Positions 16,936 to 26,819 of a stretch of DNA of 64,000 nt are shown in pieces. The position numbers and the translations under genes are program-made. Under the pieces are notes generated by a model, which worked only from the letters and a program-made list of their open reading frames with translations, had not been told where the DNA came from and did not search any database. The stretch comes from PWXP01 sp034005525 (lineage in GTDB: Bacteria; Planctomycetota; Planctomycetia; Pirellulales; Thermoguttaceae): positions 1 through 64,000 of the forward strand of contig JAVEUP010000020.1 in NCBI GenBank assembly GCA_034005525.1. The letters are read 5' to 3'. The stretch's first letter is position 1, and each line of letters opens with the position of its first letter.

Positions 16936-18267
16936 CTACTCGTCTTCCGATTCGGAAACCGGGAATGTTGCGCCGGTTAGTTGGATGTAGGGCGCGTTCA
17001 GCCGCACTTCGCTGCCGACGATTCCTTGCGGCTGTTGCAGACTGGTTGACGACTGTCGCGGCGGTAGAGCACCGACACGGCCCGGTGGTTCGACGTACCG
17101 AGGCTCTTGCGGAAAGGCATTGTGCAGTCCTTGCTCGTGCTGCCTTGCGTCAGGTGGTTTTGGCAATGCCTGCGGATACTCCGGACCGAACTGGGGTGGC
17201 CGGGTGGCTCCCGGCGGCCGTGTGTCTCGGCGTACCGCAGGCTGCTGGAGTGTGCCGGGCTGCGCCCATTGCTGTGACGGATGAGGCATGTGCGGCGGCG
17301 CTTGTTGTGAACTCGGAGCGTCGGGCCGCGGCTGCCGATGCGGCGTTGAGCCGGGCGCCGCCTGGATTGAGCCGTGCGCCGGTACATGGCGGGCGTCTGC
17401 CGCCGGGCGCGGCACGGAAGCGACATGCGCCCCCGCACGAGTGCCCGCGGCAGGAGCAGGTGCGCCAGGTGACAATTCTGCCAAGAGTTGGCGTGCCGGG
17501 GTCAGATTTGGATTTCTTCGGATCGCCGCGTTAAGGTGCTGTACAGCCGCATCGCGTTGGCCTCGCTGGTGAAGCAAGTAGCCCAAGTTGTAGTAGGCCA
17601 CCGCCTCTCCGTGAACCGCGTGAAGATGTTCATACGCCGCCGGAAGTTGGCCAAGCTGCACCAGCACATGGGCCAGATTGTTGCGGTACAGGGGTTCGTC
17701 AGGTTTCAGTTTGACGGCTTGGATGAACGTGGCGGCCGCTTCGTTGGGCATGCCGCGGCGGTCGTAGTGGAGGCCCAGGTGGTTATAGACCGCGGCCTCC
17801 TGAGGATGGACTTGTATGGCTCGGCTGTAGAGTTCGAAGGCTGCCGCTGCTTGACCCCGCCGGTCCTTCAGCCGCGCATAGTTCAGCATGGCGCTATAGT
17901 CATTGCGGTCCATCGCCAGGGCGGCCTGGTAATGCTGTTCGGCCACGTCGAGTCGGCCTGCATGCTCGTTCAGTCGGGCCACCTCGACGTGCAACCTCGG
18001 GCTAGCGCGGCCCTGGCTGAGCAGCGAGGTCGGGTCGGGTGCCGGCGACGGGGGCGTTTCAGGCGCGAGTGTCTGGGTCAACCCGTCCCAGCCCCGCTTC
18101 ACGCCGGAGCCGAGCGACTCGACCAAGGACGGCTTAGCCGCTTTGACGGCAAATGGATTCGAGGCAGTGACCTGCGCCGGAGCCAAGGCGGGACGAGTCG
18201 GGCCCGTCAGCACCAATCCCAGAACGACCAATGCGGCCATCCGGCACCGTGGCGAAACCCGATGCAT
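16936..18267 (-). CDS. Secreted TPR-repeat protein
   Basis: A 443-residue protein starting at ATG 18267, which follows GGAGG; the longer frame is not supported. A signal peptide (MAALVVLGLVLTGPTRPALA) precedes a linker and about five tetratricopeptide units (roughly residues 95-250), for example DVAEQHYQAALAMDRNDYSA, AAAFELYSRAIQVHPQEAAV and EAAATFIQAVKLKPDEPLYR. The C-terminal ~190 residues are low-complexity, rich in Pro, Gln, Ala and His, and probably disordered. TPRs bind partner proteins or assemble complexes. Partner unknown. It ends right beside the dehydrogenase relic. Confidence 0.78.
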   Translation of the reverse strand: MHRVSPRCRMAALVVLGLVLTGPTRPALAPAQVTASNPFAVKAAKPSLVESLGSGVKRGWDGLTQTLAPETPPSPAPDPTSLLSQGRASPRLHVEVARLNEHAGRLDVAEQHYQAALAMDRNDYSAMLNYARLKDRRGQAAAAFELYSRAIQVHPQEAAVYNHLGLHYDRRGMPNEAAATFIQAVKLKPDEPLYRNNLAHVLVQLGQLPAAYEHLHAVHGEAVAYYNLGYLLHQRGQRDAAVQHLNAAIRRNPNLTPARQLLAELSPGAPAPAAGTRAGAHVASVPRPAADARHVPAHGSIQAAPGSTPHRQPRPDAPSSQQAPPHMPHPSQQWAQPGTLQQPAVRRDTRPPGATRPPQFGPEYPQALPKPPDARQHEQGLHNAFPQEPRYVEPPGRVGALPPRQSSTSLQQPQGIVGSEVRLNAPYIQLTGATFPVSESEDE

Positions 18268-18534
18268 GTTCAAACCTCCATGTTCACTGCCAAGCATTCT
18301 GACACAGTTCACAGGGCAACAGCAGACAGGTCGCTTCTCCTCACGGCATGCGAAGCAGCCAATCCAATCACCCCGTTGGTTGGGGCAACCAATTGGAGCC
18401 CTGAGGCGTCGCGCCGACAAAAACGGAGCAGTCCGCCGTGAACGGTCAAACTTTGTCTACAGATCGACCTGCAACCCCCGATTCCTTAGTCGATTTGGGA
18501 AATCGGGCAAAGTTTAACGGCGCGCTTCCGCTAA

Positions 18535-19104
18535 TTAGAAGGAACTAGAATCCCCTGATTCGGGCAGGACAGGTGCCGGAGTCGCCTCGCTGAACTTCCG
18601 TCCTACGCTGTCGACCCACTCGGCCGGCCAGCCCCGCGGCTGGATGTGAGTTGCCACGACCATGGGCAGATCGCCATGCGGGCTGAGTTGGACCGCCAAC
18701 AGCCGAACCGCGTCGATGCGGGAAGCGGTCACCTGTGGATCGTCGGCCACCTGCACGTAGATCGTGCGATGCTGCGGGGGAGCCTCGAAGAGAATCCAGC
18801 GAACCTTATGATCGCCGGCCTGGTTCAATCCCGCACCATCTTCACTGAAATGGTAACCCGCAATCAGGTTCTGCTGTCGCCACCCGTGCTCAATCATCGT
18901 GCCGAACGGTTCCCGCGTCGCTTGGCGGTCGGGCTGGACAAACGGTTCCGGCCAGCAGTTGCGGCGTTTTGTGTCCCGCGCGATGTCGCTTACCACCTTT
19001 TGAGGGACTCTCCATATCCATTCAAATGGGTTGGCAGACGCCGAGGACGCCAGCGTGGTGACGATCCAACAGGCGATAGCAATGCGGGCAGAACGAGAAG
19101 CCAT
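18535..19104 (-). CDS. Secreted hypothetical protein
   Basis: A 189-residue protein; ATG 19104 is chosen because of the strong GGAGGAGG just upstream. The N-terminus MASRSARIAIACWIVTTLAS with a SSASANP cleavage region is a signal peptide. Mature motifs include WRVPQKVVSDIARDTKRRNC, GTMIEHGWRQQNLIAGYHFS and TIYVQVADDPQVTASRIDAV. I do not recognise a named domain. It is a single gene on the minus strand facing the TPR gene, 267 bp away, and may be co-transcribed with it. Confidence 0.7.
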   Translation of the reverse strand: MASRSARIAIACWIVTTLASSASANPFEWIWRVPQKVVSDIARDTKRRNCWPEPFVQPDRQATREPFGTMIEHGWRQQNLIAGYHFSEDGAGLNQAGDHKVRWILFEAPPQHRTIYVQVADDPQVTASRIDAVRLLAVQLSPHGDLPMVVATHIQPRGWPAEWVDSVGRKFSEATPAPVLPESGDSSSF

Positions 19105-19677
19105 CCGAGTACCTCCTCCGTGAGAAGCGCCCCCCTTCATGGGGAAGACTGCTTGCCTTTCCATCTCGGCGCGGGAATACCCCAAATACTACATCGGCAA
19201 TTCCAGCCCGCTTGCTCCGCTGCTTTCGGTCGAATCGATCAGCCACACACCTCAGTCTGCTGTTTTGTTGACAATCTCTTTCGTCTCGGTTACCGTGCAG
19301 GCGATCTGGTGGTTCCGCGGTCCAGCCCGCGCCGTCGCCGGCGTACCTGAGCGGGGACCGGTTACAACCGCAGACGGCTGCCGAGGGCCCGACTTCCGCC
19401 GGATATCCTCGCACCCTGGTGTTCTGTCGAAGTGACATTGTTGGGTTCCCACAAACGTGGCGTAACCTTCCAGGTTGCGATGGCGGGCTCAAATGCCCCG
19501 GCAAGCAGGATGCTTACCTCACGTTTGAAGTATGATAAAATCGGCTCTTCCGTTTCTAGGTGCAGACAGCCTTTCTTCCAAGGACGGCACAGCGGCGTGT
19601 GCCTACTACATTGCCGTGGCCTGCACCTAGAAACGGAAGAGCCATAAGATCCCTTCCTGTCTGAAAGGCTGCAAACG
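19105..19677. other. Divergent intergenic region with MITE copy
   Basis: No supported gene. It contains the second family B MITE (19543-19643) directly upstream of the GH36-like gene and a possible plus-strand -35 box TTGACA at 19268-19273 with a weak TACCGT -10 after 17 bp. Confidence 0.55.
19543..19643. mobile_element. 101-bp MITE, family B, copy 2
   Basis: Terminal inverted repeats of 23 bp are identical to those of copy 1, but the interior is in opposite orientation. Flanks ATAAAATC (19535-19542) and ATAAGATC (19644-19651) form an 8-bp target-site duplication with one mismatch. It sits 34 bp upstream of the galactosidase-like start codon, so it may affect the leader of that mRNA. Confidence 0.88.
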
Positions 19678-22146
19678 ATGAATCCCCTTGCACGAACCCG
19701 GCGACTTCGTGTTGCCTTAGCGCTTCTGGCCGGCCTGGGTGGTCAGTCGATCGCCTCCCCACGGGTTCAGGCGGTGGCGATTGTCCGCGAGGACGGCGCC
19801 CAACCTGGTATGGAATTGCTCGACGGCCAGGCCGCGCCCTGGCTGAACCGGGCCGCTTGCGGCGTCCAACTCGGCGACGGTACAAGCATCCGAAGCGACG
19901 GTCCGCGTTACCGCGCGGCCATCAAGACACAAGACAACCAGGCCATTGTGCAGTTCTTCGATACGCAGAGGCAGCTTGACCAAACGTGGACCATCACGGC
20001 TCTGGACGACCGCTGCTTCACATTTCTCTTGACCGTCACCAATACGGGCGACGTGCCGCTTACTCTGTCGCAAATCACCGTTCTTGAAGGAGTATTCGTC
20101 GAAAAACACGACCCGGGGAAGCCACATATCCTGTTGAACGGCGACAGCACAAGCAGACCATTACCCACCATCCTCGCGCCGGGGGTTGAGAGCCTCACGT
20201 GCCTGGAGACGGTTGCGTTGGAATCGCCGGCAGTAGCCGCCGGCTTTCTCACGGGCAAGCACAACCTGAACCGTTTCGCAGTGCTCAACCCCAGCGAGCA
20301 GCCGGCGCTACGCGCCTTCGGCGACTGTAACGGCTGCCTTTTGATGTCCGGGGCTTCGCGCCAGACCGATATGCTGTTCGTCTCCCTGCATGACAACCCG
20401 CTTGAGCAACTCGAACGCTACGCCGACCTGGCGGGCGAGATCAACGGGGCCCGCATCTGGCCGCCGCGCGTCGCCTGGTGCACGTGGTACGCCGGCTGGA
20501 TGCACGTGAAGATGGCCTCGTACAAGAACGGTCTCGAAAAGGGCGTGGAGGAGAACATTCCGTACGTGAAGAAGTACTTCGCCAATCGGGGCGGCAATCA
20601 TACGATGCGCATCTGCGACGACTATCAACTGCACGGTGATTGGGGCAACAAATCGCGAACGATCCCCGGGGGGTTCGACCGTCTTGCGAGCATGATTTCC
20701 GATGCAGGGATTGTTCCGGGCGTCTGGTACGCTCCCTATTGGGCTTCGACCGATTCGGAAGCCTTCAAGAAGCATCCCGAATGGTTCGCACTCGACAAGG
20801 ACGGCTCGGTGTACATAAGAATCCCGTGGGGAACTCCGGACAAACCCCAGGCAGTCCAACAACCTGTCTTGGCGCCCGGCGAAAAGGCCGTGACCACGTC
20901 GCCGGAGGTTTCCGAGTCGCCAAGAACGCTGATGGCTCTTTACGGCGCTCCGGCGCTGGCCATTTTCGACACGTCGCGGCCCGACGTGCAGCAGTACTTC
21001 GAGGACGCGGCCCGCCGGTGGCGCGAGCGGGGGTTCCGCTACGTCAGTACCGACTATCTTGGTGCGGCCATGAACGTGCCGCGGTACCAGGATCCGACCA
21101 TGACCAAGGTGGAAGTCTTGCGCGCCGGCCTGGAAGCCATCCGGCGCGGCCTGGGCAAAGACGTCTTCTACCGCAAGATCGGCGGCGGGCCGATCGGCGT
21201 CGGCATGGGCCTGGCAGACGACCTGCGCATCAGCGGCGACTCGCACGGCGACAATCCCGCGGCCTACTTCCGAACGGCCCAGGTGTGGTTCTACCATCGC
21301 CGGCTTTGGCTGAACGACCCCAGCGCGGTCGTTTGCGCTCGCTACGGCGAGTTGAGGCCTATCGAGTGGAATCGGATGTGGACGTCGTGGATTGCGATGA
21401 GCGGCACCGTGATGACCTATGGCGACGTACTCGACGAGTTGCCCGAGCCGTACATTACCATGTACCAACGCCTCTTTCCGCCGCTGCCCGCGGCCGGGCG
21501 TCCCCTGGACCTTTGGGAGAATGATCCGTATATGCTCTGGGGCATGGACCCCGGCGAGGCCGACGGGCCCTACACGCTGTTCGGCGTGTTCGACGTGACG
21601 GGCGAGGCGGCCGGGCGCGTGAGCCTGAACCTCGACGAAATTGCCGCCCGCGCCCGCGGTTGGCAGAAACCCACCACGGCGCCGGCCGAATACGTGCTGT
21701 GGGACTTCTGGAACCAGAAGCTTCTTTGCAGCCGGGCGGAGCGGCTCCAACTGGAGACGGCGCCCAGATCGGGCCGAATTCTCGCCCTGAGGGCTCGCCT
21801 GGGCCGGCCGCAACTGCTCGGTACGCAAGGGCACTTCAGCCAGGGCGTGGTCGAAACGGAGGGGGTGGCGTGGAACGCCGCCGAGAATATCCTCGCGGGC
21901 AAGGTTCGCGGCAACGGCGGCGACCCGACCATACTCTACTTCCTGGTCCCCGATTCCATGCGACTGGCCGAAGCGAGCCTGGGCGCAGCTCGTGCGCAAT
22001 TGGCCGTCAAGGAGGCGGGCGTGCTCGCGCTTCAGGTGCCGGAGACTGGCGAGCTTATGGACTTCGCGCTGCGATTCGAGGGAACCGCCCCCGATCCGGA
22101 AGAGCGCCCTTTCGTTGCCGGCCGTGCCGCAACGCGCGTCGAGTGA
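19678..22146 (+). CDS. GH36-like alpha-galactosidase family glycoside hydrolase, secreted
   Basis: An 822-residue protein with a basic start and hydrophobic signal (LRVALALLAGLGGQSIAS). An N-terminal beta-sandwich (about residues 30-260) precedes a TIM-barrel region with AWCTWYAGWMH, RICDDYQLHGDW and GIVPGVWYAPYWAS. This is the GH36/melibiase arrangement. Asp near residue 459 (RYVSTDYLG) is the likely nucleophile and Asp near 521 (LRISGDSHGD) the likely acid/base. A C-terminal all-beta domain follows. It would remove alpha-linked galactose or related sugars from oligosaccharides outside the cytoplasm. The exact substrate cannot be read from sequence. Confidence 0.82.
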   Translation: MNPLARTRRLRVALALLAGLGGQSIASPRVQAVAIVREDGAQPGMELLDGQAAPWLNRAACGVQLGDGTSIRSDGPRYRAAIKTQDNQAIVQFFDTQRQLDQTWTITALDDRCFTFLLTVTNTGDVPLTLSQITVLEGVFVEKHDPGKPHILLNGDSTSRPLPTILAPGVESLTCLETVALESPAVAAGFLTGKHNLNRFAVLNPSEQPALRAFGDCNGCLLMSGASRQTDMLFVSLHDNPLEQLERYADLAGEINGARIWPPRVAWCTWYAGWMHVKMASYKNGLEKGVEENIPYVKKYFANRGGNHTMRICDDYQLHGDWGNKSRTIPGGFDRLASMISDAGIVPGVWYAPYWASTDSEAFKKHPEWFALDKDGSVYIRIPWGTPDKPQAVQQPVLAPGEKAVTTSPEVSESPRTLMALYGAPALAIFDTSRPDVQQYFEDAARRWRERGFRYVSTDYLGAAMNVPRYQDPTMTKVEVLRAGLEAIRRGLGKDVFYRKIGGGPIGVGMGLADDLRISGDSHGDNPAAYFRTAQVWFYHRRLWLNDPSAVVCARYGELRPIEWNRMWTSWIAMSGTVMTYGDVLDELPEPYITMYQRLFPPLPAAGRPLDLWENDPYMLWGMDPGEADGPYTLFGVFDVTGEAAGRVSLNLDEIAARARGWQKPTTAPAEYVLWDFWNQKLLCSRAERLQLETAPRSGRILALRARLGRPQLLGTQGHFSQGVVETEGVAWNAAENILAGKVRGNGGDPTILYFLVPDSMRLAEASLGAARAQLAVKEAGVLALQVPETGELMDFALRFEGTAPDPEERPFVAGRAATRVE

Positions 22147-22193
22147 GACTCGCGGGACCTACATAGAAGCGCACTTTTCGCCTGCGACGTGCA

Positions 22194-25100
22194 TTACTGC
22201 CGCTCGCTCGCTTCCCGCACCAAAATCCCTTCCGTACGCAGGTTCCGCACGTTTTCATCGACCAGCGGCGGTCGGGCATCGGGCTCTTGTGGTTCAAGCG
22301 TAAGGTTGCGCAAGGTAATGCCGTTGGCATGACGCATATAGAGGCCCCATGCCGGAAGCCGGCCGAACATGTACGAGGCCGGGTACGCCTCGGGCCGCTC
22401 GGGTACGGTGCCGGCGGCACGCACCGTATGGACACCGCCGGGGGAGCTGATGGCGACGTCCTCAAGTAGGACGGCTTCCACCGGATGTTCGGGAAGGCCG
22501 GAAATGAAGCTCTCCCGCGGCTCATACCGGTGGCAGTCGGCCACCCCGGCGTTCTCCACGCCGTGCTCCAGGAGAATCTCCCGGTACGATTTGTCCGACA
22601 ATTCCACGTGGACGTCCTTGATGCGCACCTGCCGCAGGAAGCCGGGCACCCGGTCCTCATCGGGCCCGAAGTACCCCGGCCGGAGCCTCGCCCCGAGCCG
22701 AATGAGCACGGCGGCCAGTGCGTCGTGCATGCGCACGCCCTCGATGTCGATGTTCTCCATTTCCGTACCGTCGACGGAATAGATTTCCAACGCCTTGGCG
22801 CCCCAACCCTCCAAATTGCGCACTACAAGGTTCGAGAAGGATCCGCGGGTTTCCGTGCCCAGCTTGAACGCCCCGCGATAGGTGAGTACGCGATTGTTCA
22901 AGACGCGGTAGTTCCGATTGGCACGATCGGCCGACTGGCTCTTGATCACAATGGCATCGTCGTCGGAAATGACCAGGCAGTCCTCGATGAGCACGTCTTT
23001 ACAGCCCGACAAGTCGATTCCGTCGTTGTTGCGGCCCGGCCGGGGGCTGTTGACCGTGGTGCCGCGGATGTTCAGGTTCCGACAACGAATGTAATGCTGG
23101 GTCCAGGAGCCGGAGTTTTGCGTGGTGACGTCGCACACGTCGACGCCGTTGCACTCCTGCAGGTAGAACACCTGGACGCGCCAGCCGCGCGAGGGAAACG
23201 CCTGTCCCTGGCCGTCGATCACCCCCGGGCCGGTGATGGCGATATCGTGCGCGCCGTCTGCGTAGATGAGCCCGGGGAACCGGTAGTGGTCCCGATTCGT
23301 GCTGCCAAGGATGGCCGCGCCTTCCTGCAGGTGAAGATTCACGCCGGACTTCAACTCGACGGACCCGGTACGGTAGGTTCCCGGCGGCAGAAGCACGATA
23401 CCGCCTCCCGCCTCGTGGGCCGCATCGATGGCCGACTGGATGGCAGGCATGTCGAGATGGACGCCGTTGCCGAGGGCGCCGAACTCGCGCACGTTCAGCA
23501 CCCGGGCGTCCTGCGGCAATTCGAAGTGCAAAGCTCGCTTCCAGGTTGCGGCTGCGGGGCCGGGTTGAGGCGAGCCGGGTTGAGGCGGGCCGGGTTGCTC
23601 GGCGGCATGGTCGGTCAGCGCAGGCACTTCGACCGGGAAGGTCCGGTCCATCAGATCGCCGGTAGCCAACTGGCCGAATCCGTTATGCCCCCAGGCCCAG
23701 ATGCGACCGTCCTCGTCACGGGCGAGCGCGTGGCGGGCACCGCCGGCGAACTCGACAATCCGCCCCAGCGGCGGAGCGTCGTCGCCCGCGTCTGTACGGA
23801 CAACCTGGGGATGATCGCGGTTGATCCCCAGGCGCAAACCGCTGCCTAGTTCGCCGTAAACGTTCCATCCCCATCCGCGCATGGTGCCATCCTGCATCAG
23901 CGCCCAACTCGCCTCGTAGCCGGCGGCAACGGCCGCGATGCCGTCGAGCGTTCCCTTCCGGTTAAGCCCTACTACATGGACGGGCGCCGGCAGGTGCCGC
24001 ACGCTGCTGTTGCCCTCCCAGAACCCCTCTCGCGTGCCCTCGCCAAGCTGTCCGCCGCCGTTGTACCCCCAGGCAACGGCCTGGCCGTCGTCGAGCAACG
24101 CAACGGCATGAAAGATGCCGGCCGCGACTGCCTTGACGCCGCTGAGCCGGCCCTTGCCGCCAACGCCCGTCACCTGCGCCGGCAGCGCGGTGGCCGTGTG
24201 ATGGTATAACTTGACGATCTGCCCAGTAACCTCGTTTGTCAGAACGAGGTGGGTATTCTCAGCGTAATCGTTGTCCACCTGCTGGCCGAATCGGACCTCT
24301 TCGAGGACCAGAAGCACCTGCTGTCCAACCTGAGCGGCCGACGGATAGCGCAACGTCGAGACCGCCTCAACGAACTCGCGATTGCGCGAGGTGTGCGCGG
24401 TGCGCTGGTCGACCTGCTGAGGCAGTTCCGCGCGGACAAGCACCTCTGCCCCTTTGTACGCGTCGGTCAATTCGATCCGATCGGCGGCATCAAGGTGGTC
24501 GGGGTCGGTGTAGGTATAGCCCAACGCGACGGTCCAGCGGCCTTCCGCAGGCGGCGTCCAGAAAAACCTGCTGCCGGCCAATCGCTGGTGCCGGCGTCCC
24601 GCGACGGCGCCGGTGCCCAACTGCCCTTCCCAGCCGCCGCCCCACGTCCACACCGTACCGTCTTCGCGCAACGCGACGGTATGGTGCGCACCGCACGTGA
24701 CCGCGCGCACACAGTCGAACACTCCTTCGCCGCCGGGCGACAGAACTTGCACCGGATGGGTGCTGACGCGGTTTGAGTCGGCGGCGCCGTCGCCCAGTTG
24801 ACCGTGGCACGCGCTGCCCCACGTCCAGACCGTGCCGTCTTCGCGCAACGCGACGGAATGGTCCCATCCGCCGGCCACGGCCACGGCGCCGGTGAAGACC
24901 CCCTCGCCGTCAGGCCCGAGCACCTGCACCGGCACCGCGCTGTGCGCGTCGAGGCCCCATTGCCCGTTGCCCAACTGCCCGAATGTATTGTTCCCCCACG
25001 CCCATAGCGTGCCATCGCCGCGGATTGCCAGCGTATGGTGCGTGCCGGCCGAGACGGCCAGCACGCCGTCGAACGGGGCCTCACCGTCCGGTCCACGGAC

Positions 25101-25307
25101 GGCCGCCGGCATTTGGCTTGCGGCGAAACTCCCGATGCCAAGCTGCCCCATCCGATTCTCCCCCCACGCCCACGCGCGGCCCTCGCCATCGATGGCAACG
25201 CTATGCCGCCATCCGGCGGCCAACCTGGGGCCACTCTCCGCCGCGGCGGCGGGTAAAACGATCAATGACAGCACGGCTAGCAGCAACGATCCTGCGTTTC
25301 TGAACAT
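22194..25307 (-). CDS. RCC1-repeat / polygalacturonase-like (GH28) fusion protein, secreted
   Basis: A 1037-residue protein starting at ATG 25307 with AGGAG upstream; a signal peptide follows (SLLLAVLSLIVLPAAAA). Residues ~25-220 and ~370-570 contain RCC1-type propeller repeats with the recurring pattern DGTVWTWG..G.LG.G and VRAVTCGAHHTVALREDG. They are interrupted by a ~130-residue insert of unknown fold. From about residue 600 the protein turns into a pectin-lyase-like beta-helix (NVREFGALGNGVHLDMPAIQ, GGGIVLLPPGTYRTGSV), typical of GH28-type enzymes. GH28 active sites normally carry paired Asp; NDGIDLSG and SDDDAIVIKSQ fit. Pectin or another uronan is a possible substrate. Joining RCC1 repeats to a GH28 helix is unusual. 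Confidence 0.8.
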   Translation of the reverse strand: MFRNAGSLLLAVLSLIVLPAAAAESGPRLAAGWRHSVAIDGEGRAWAWGENRMGQLGIGSFAASQMPAAVRGPDGEAPFDGVLAVSAGTHHTLAIRGDGTLWAWGNNTFGQLGNGQWGLDAHSAVPVQVLGPDGEGVFTGAVAVAGGWDHSVALREDGTVWTWGSACHGQLGDGAADSNRVSTHPVQVLSPGGEGVFDCVRAVTCGAHHTVALREDGTVWTWGGGWEGQLGTGAVAGRRHQRLAGSRFFWTPPAEGRWTVALGYTYTDPDHLDAADRIELTDAYKGAEVLVRAELPQQVDQRTAHTSRNREFVEAVSTLRYPSAAQVGQQVLLVLEEVRFGQQVDNDYAENTHLVLTNEVTGQIVKLYHHTATALPAQVTGVGGKGRLSGVKAVAAGIFHAVALLDDGQAVAWGYNGGGQLGEGTREGFWEGNSSVRHLPAPVHVVGLNRKGTLDGIAAVAAGYEASWALMQDGTMRGWGWNVYGELGSGLRLGINRDHPQVVRTDAGDDAPPLGRIVEFAGGARHALARDEDGRIWAWGHNGFGQLATGDLMDRTFPVEVPALTDHAAEQPGPPQPGSPQPGPAAATWKRALHFELPQDARVLNVREFGALGNGVHLDMPAIQSAIDAAHEAGGGIVLLPPGTYRTGSVELKSGVNLHLQEGAAILGSTNRDHYRFPGLIYADGAHDIAITGPGVIDGQGQAFPSRGWRVQVFYLQECNGVDVCDVTTQNSGSWTQHYIRCRNLNIRGTTVNSPRPGRNNDGIDLSGCKDVLIEDCLVISDDDAIVIKSQSADRANRNYRVLNNRVLTYRGAFKLGTETRGSFSNLVVRNLEGWGAKALEIYSVDGTEMENIDIEGVRMHDALAAVLIRLGARLRPGYFGPDEDRVPGFLRQVRIKDVHVELSDKSYREILLEHGVENAGVADCHRYEPRESFISGLPEHPVEAVLLEDVAISSPGGVHTVRAAGTVPERPEAYPASYMFGRLPAWGLYMRHANGITLRNLTLEPQEPDARPPLVDENVRNLRTEGILVREASERQ

Positions 25308-25745
25308 CGGTCTTCTCCTGGGCAATGCGACTGGGGTGTAGGAACGGGCTAGCGGTAGCGCGCTGTTGGAGTTCACGCTTTAGCGTGCGGCACAAGTATG
25401 TGCGATGCCCCGCACGCTAAAGCGTGAACTCCAACAGCACGCTGCCGCAAGTTCAACCGCAAGTCCATTCCTTCACCTGTGTGGCAGTGGCGCGGCCGAC
25501 CCGCATTATTGTACATCAGCCATCCGGCAGTATGAACCGGCGTACATCCATCCAGGGTGCGATTCATGGGGAGTTCACCGTTTCGGCGCGTCGGATATCG
25601 TACGCGTTACGCCCGCATGCCAACGCGTGAACCCGAACAAGGTGGCGACCAACCCAGCCCCCCCTAACGCACGGGGGGCTTTCCATGACAGAGGGAGTCG
25701 AGTATACTATCCATATATCTGAACTCCGGAACTGGGAGGTGACCC
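25308..25745. other. Divergent intergenic region with palindromic repeat
   Basis: No supported gene. It holds the 77-bp palindrome at 25362-25438 and an AT-rich stretch with TATACT near 25704 upstream of the thioredoxin-SHD1 gene, possibly part of its promoter, though I see no convincing -35 box. Confidence 0.5.
25362..25438. repeat. 77-bp palindromic repeat D
   Basis: Arms of 29 bp are perfect inverted repeats starting GCTGTTGGAGTTCACGCTTT and centred on CACAAGTATGTGCGATGCC. Imperfect pairing extends to about 25352-25448. It could form a strong hairpin on either strand. It lies 55 bp upstream of the RCC1-GH28 start. Confidence 0.85.
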
Positions 25746-26819
25746 ATGAAGATGCGTTACTGTTTGGTCGTTTTGGGGTTTCTTGGCGCACTTGCAGTGG
25801 CGGGCTTAGCGGTCGCCCAGGAACAGCCGGTCGCAACCGAGCCTGCCAACGCAGATTCTGCCGCCGTCGACCCCGGCAAGCTCATGCCGCCGCGTTCGCC
25901 GACCGGCTGGTACAGCTCGGCGGAGATGAACCACGCCTCGCAGGCGGCCGTGATGCTCGGGCAACCCTTGGTGGTCATGTTGACCGATCCCGAAAGCACC
26001 TGCCCGAAGTGCCAGGCGCAAACCAAGGAATGGATGCAAGCGCGGGAATTGGGGTTCTTTGTCCGGGTGCTGGTGTCGACGAAGGACACGAACCGGCCGC
26101 CACTGCTTTCCACGCTCCAGCAGTTGGGCGGAGAGAAGGCCGGCCGCTTCATTCCCCAACTCTATTTCGGCACCCCTACGGGACAGTTGCTTGGAGCGGT
26201 GCCGTACGGCGTGGAACGCGTCCAGTTCGTCAACGCGGTCGGGATGGCGTTGACGGAATTCGGCGGCGTCATTCCCCCTGACCAGATGGCAGCCATGTGG
26301 AAGCGGCTCAGCCAGGCACGACAGCTTTGGTCCGATGGCAAGTTCACTCCTGCGCTGCGGGCGTACCAGGAGATCAAACGCGCCGAAGGCACCAATCCGA
26401 ATCTGGCCATCTTTCAGGAACTGAAGCAGGACGAGCAGCAGATTCTCGAGAAGGGCGAAGAAGAGTTGGCCGCCGTGCGCGAATTGCTGGCTTCCGGCGA
26501 TCCACGCAAGGGGCGGACGGAATTGGCCGACATCCGCCGCCGCTACGCCGGTTTCCAGCCGGCTGACGACGCCAAGCAGTTGCAGGAAGCCAAGCCCGCC
26601 GAAACAGCCCGCAACGCCGCTGAGGCGGACGCCGCCGATTCGTCCGACGTCCGGTCTTGGACCGACGCGACCGGCAAACACCATATCGAGGCGGAATTGA
26701 TCGCCGTGAAGGACGGCTGGGTTCGGCTGAAGCGGACATCCGGCGACTTGGTCTCCGTGCCCGTGGCCCGCCTGTCACAGGCCGACCAGAAGTATGTCGC
26801 CCAAGGGCAACGGAGATGA
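25746..26819 (+). CDS. Thioredoxin-like secreted protein with C-terminal SHD1 domain
   Basis: A 357-residue protein with GGGAGG before the ATG and a signal peptide (CLVVLGFLGALAVAGLAVAQ). Residues ~50-180 look like a thioredoxin-fold domain with a CxxC-type site (TCPKCQ) and IPQLYF near the expected cis-Pro. A helical repeat region follows (about 190-290). The last ~60 residues match the SHD1 domain (SWTDATGKHHIEAELIAV, VRLKRTSGDLVSVPVARLSQ, DQKYV), best known from yeast Sla1 and found in many planctomycete exported proteins. Possibly a periplasmic redox or protein-binding protein. Monocistronic. Confidence 0.8.
   Translation: MKMRYCLVVLGFLGALAVAGLAVAQEQPVATEPANADSAAVDPGKLMPPRSPTGWYSSAEMNHASQAAVMLGQPLVVMLTDPESTCPKCQAQTKEWMQARELGFFVRVLVSTKDTNRPPLLSTLQQLGGEKAGRFIPQLYFGTPTGQLLGAVPYGVERVQFVNAVGMALTEFGGVIPPDQMAAMWKRLSQARQLWSDGKFTPALRAYQEIKRAEGTNPNLAIFQELKQDEQQILEKGEEELAAVRELLASGDPRKGRTELADIRRRYAGFQPADDAKQLQEAKPAETARNAAEADAADSSDVRSWTDATGKHHIEAELIAVKDGWVRLKRTSGDLVSVPVARLSQADQKYVAQGQRR

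Noticed and set aside
20308..21999. A 563-codon minus-strand ORF
   Set aside because: Shadow of the GH36-like gene; composition rich in His, Arg and Gly with no recognisable fold.
22485..23849. A 454-codon plus-strand ORF
   Set aside because: Antisense shadow of the RCC1-GH28 gene.
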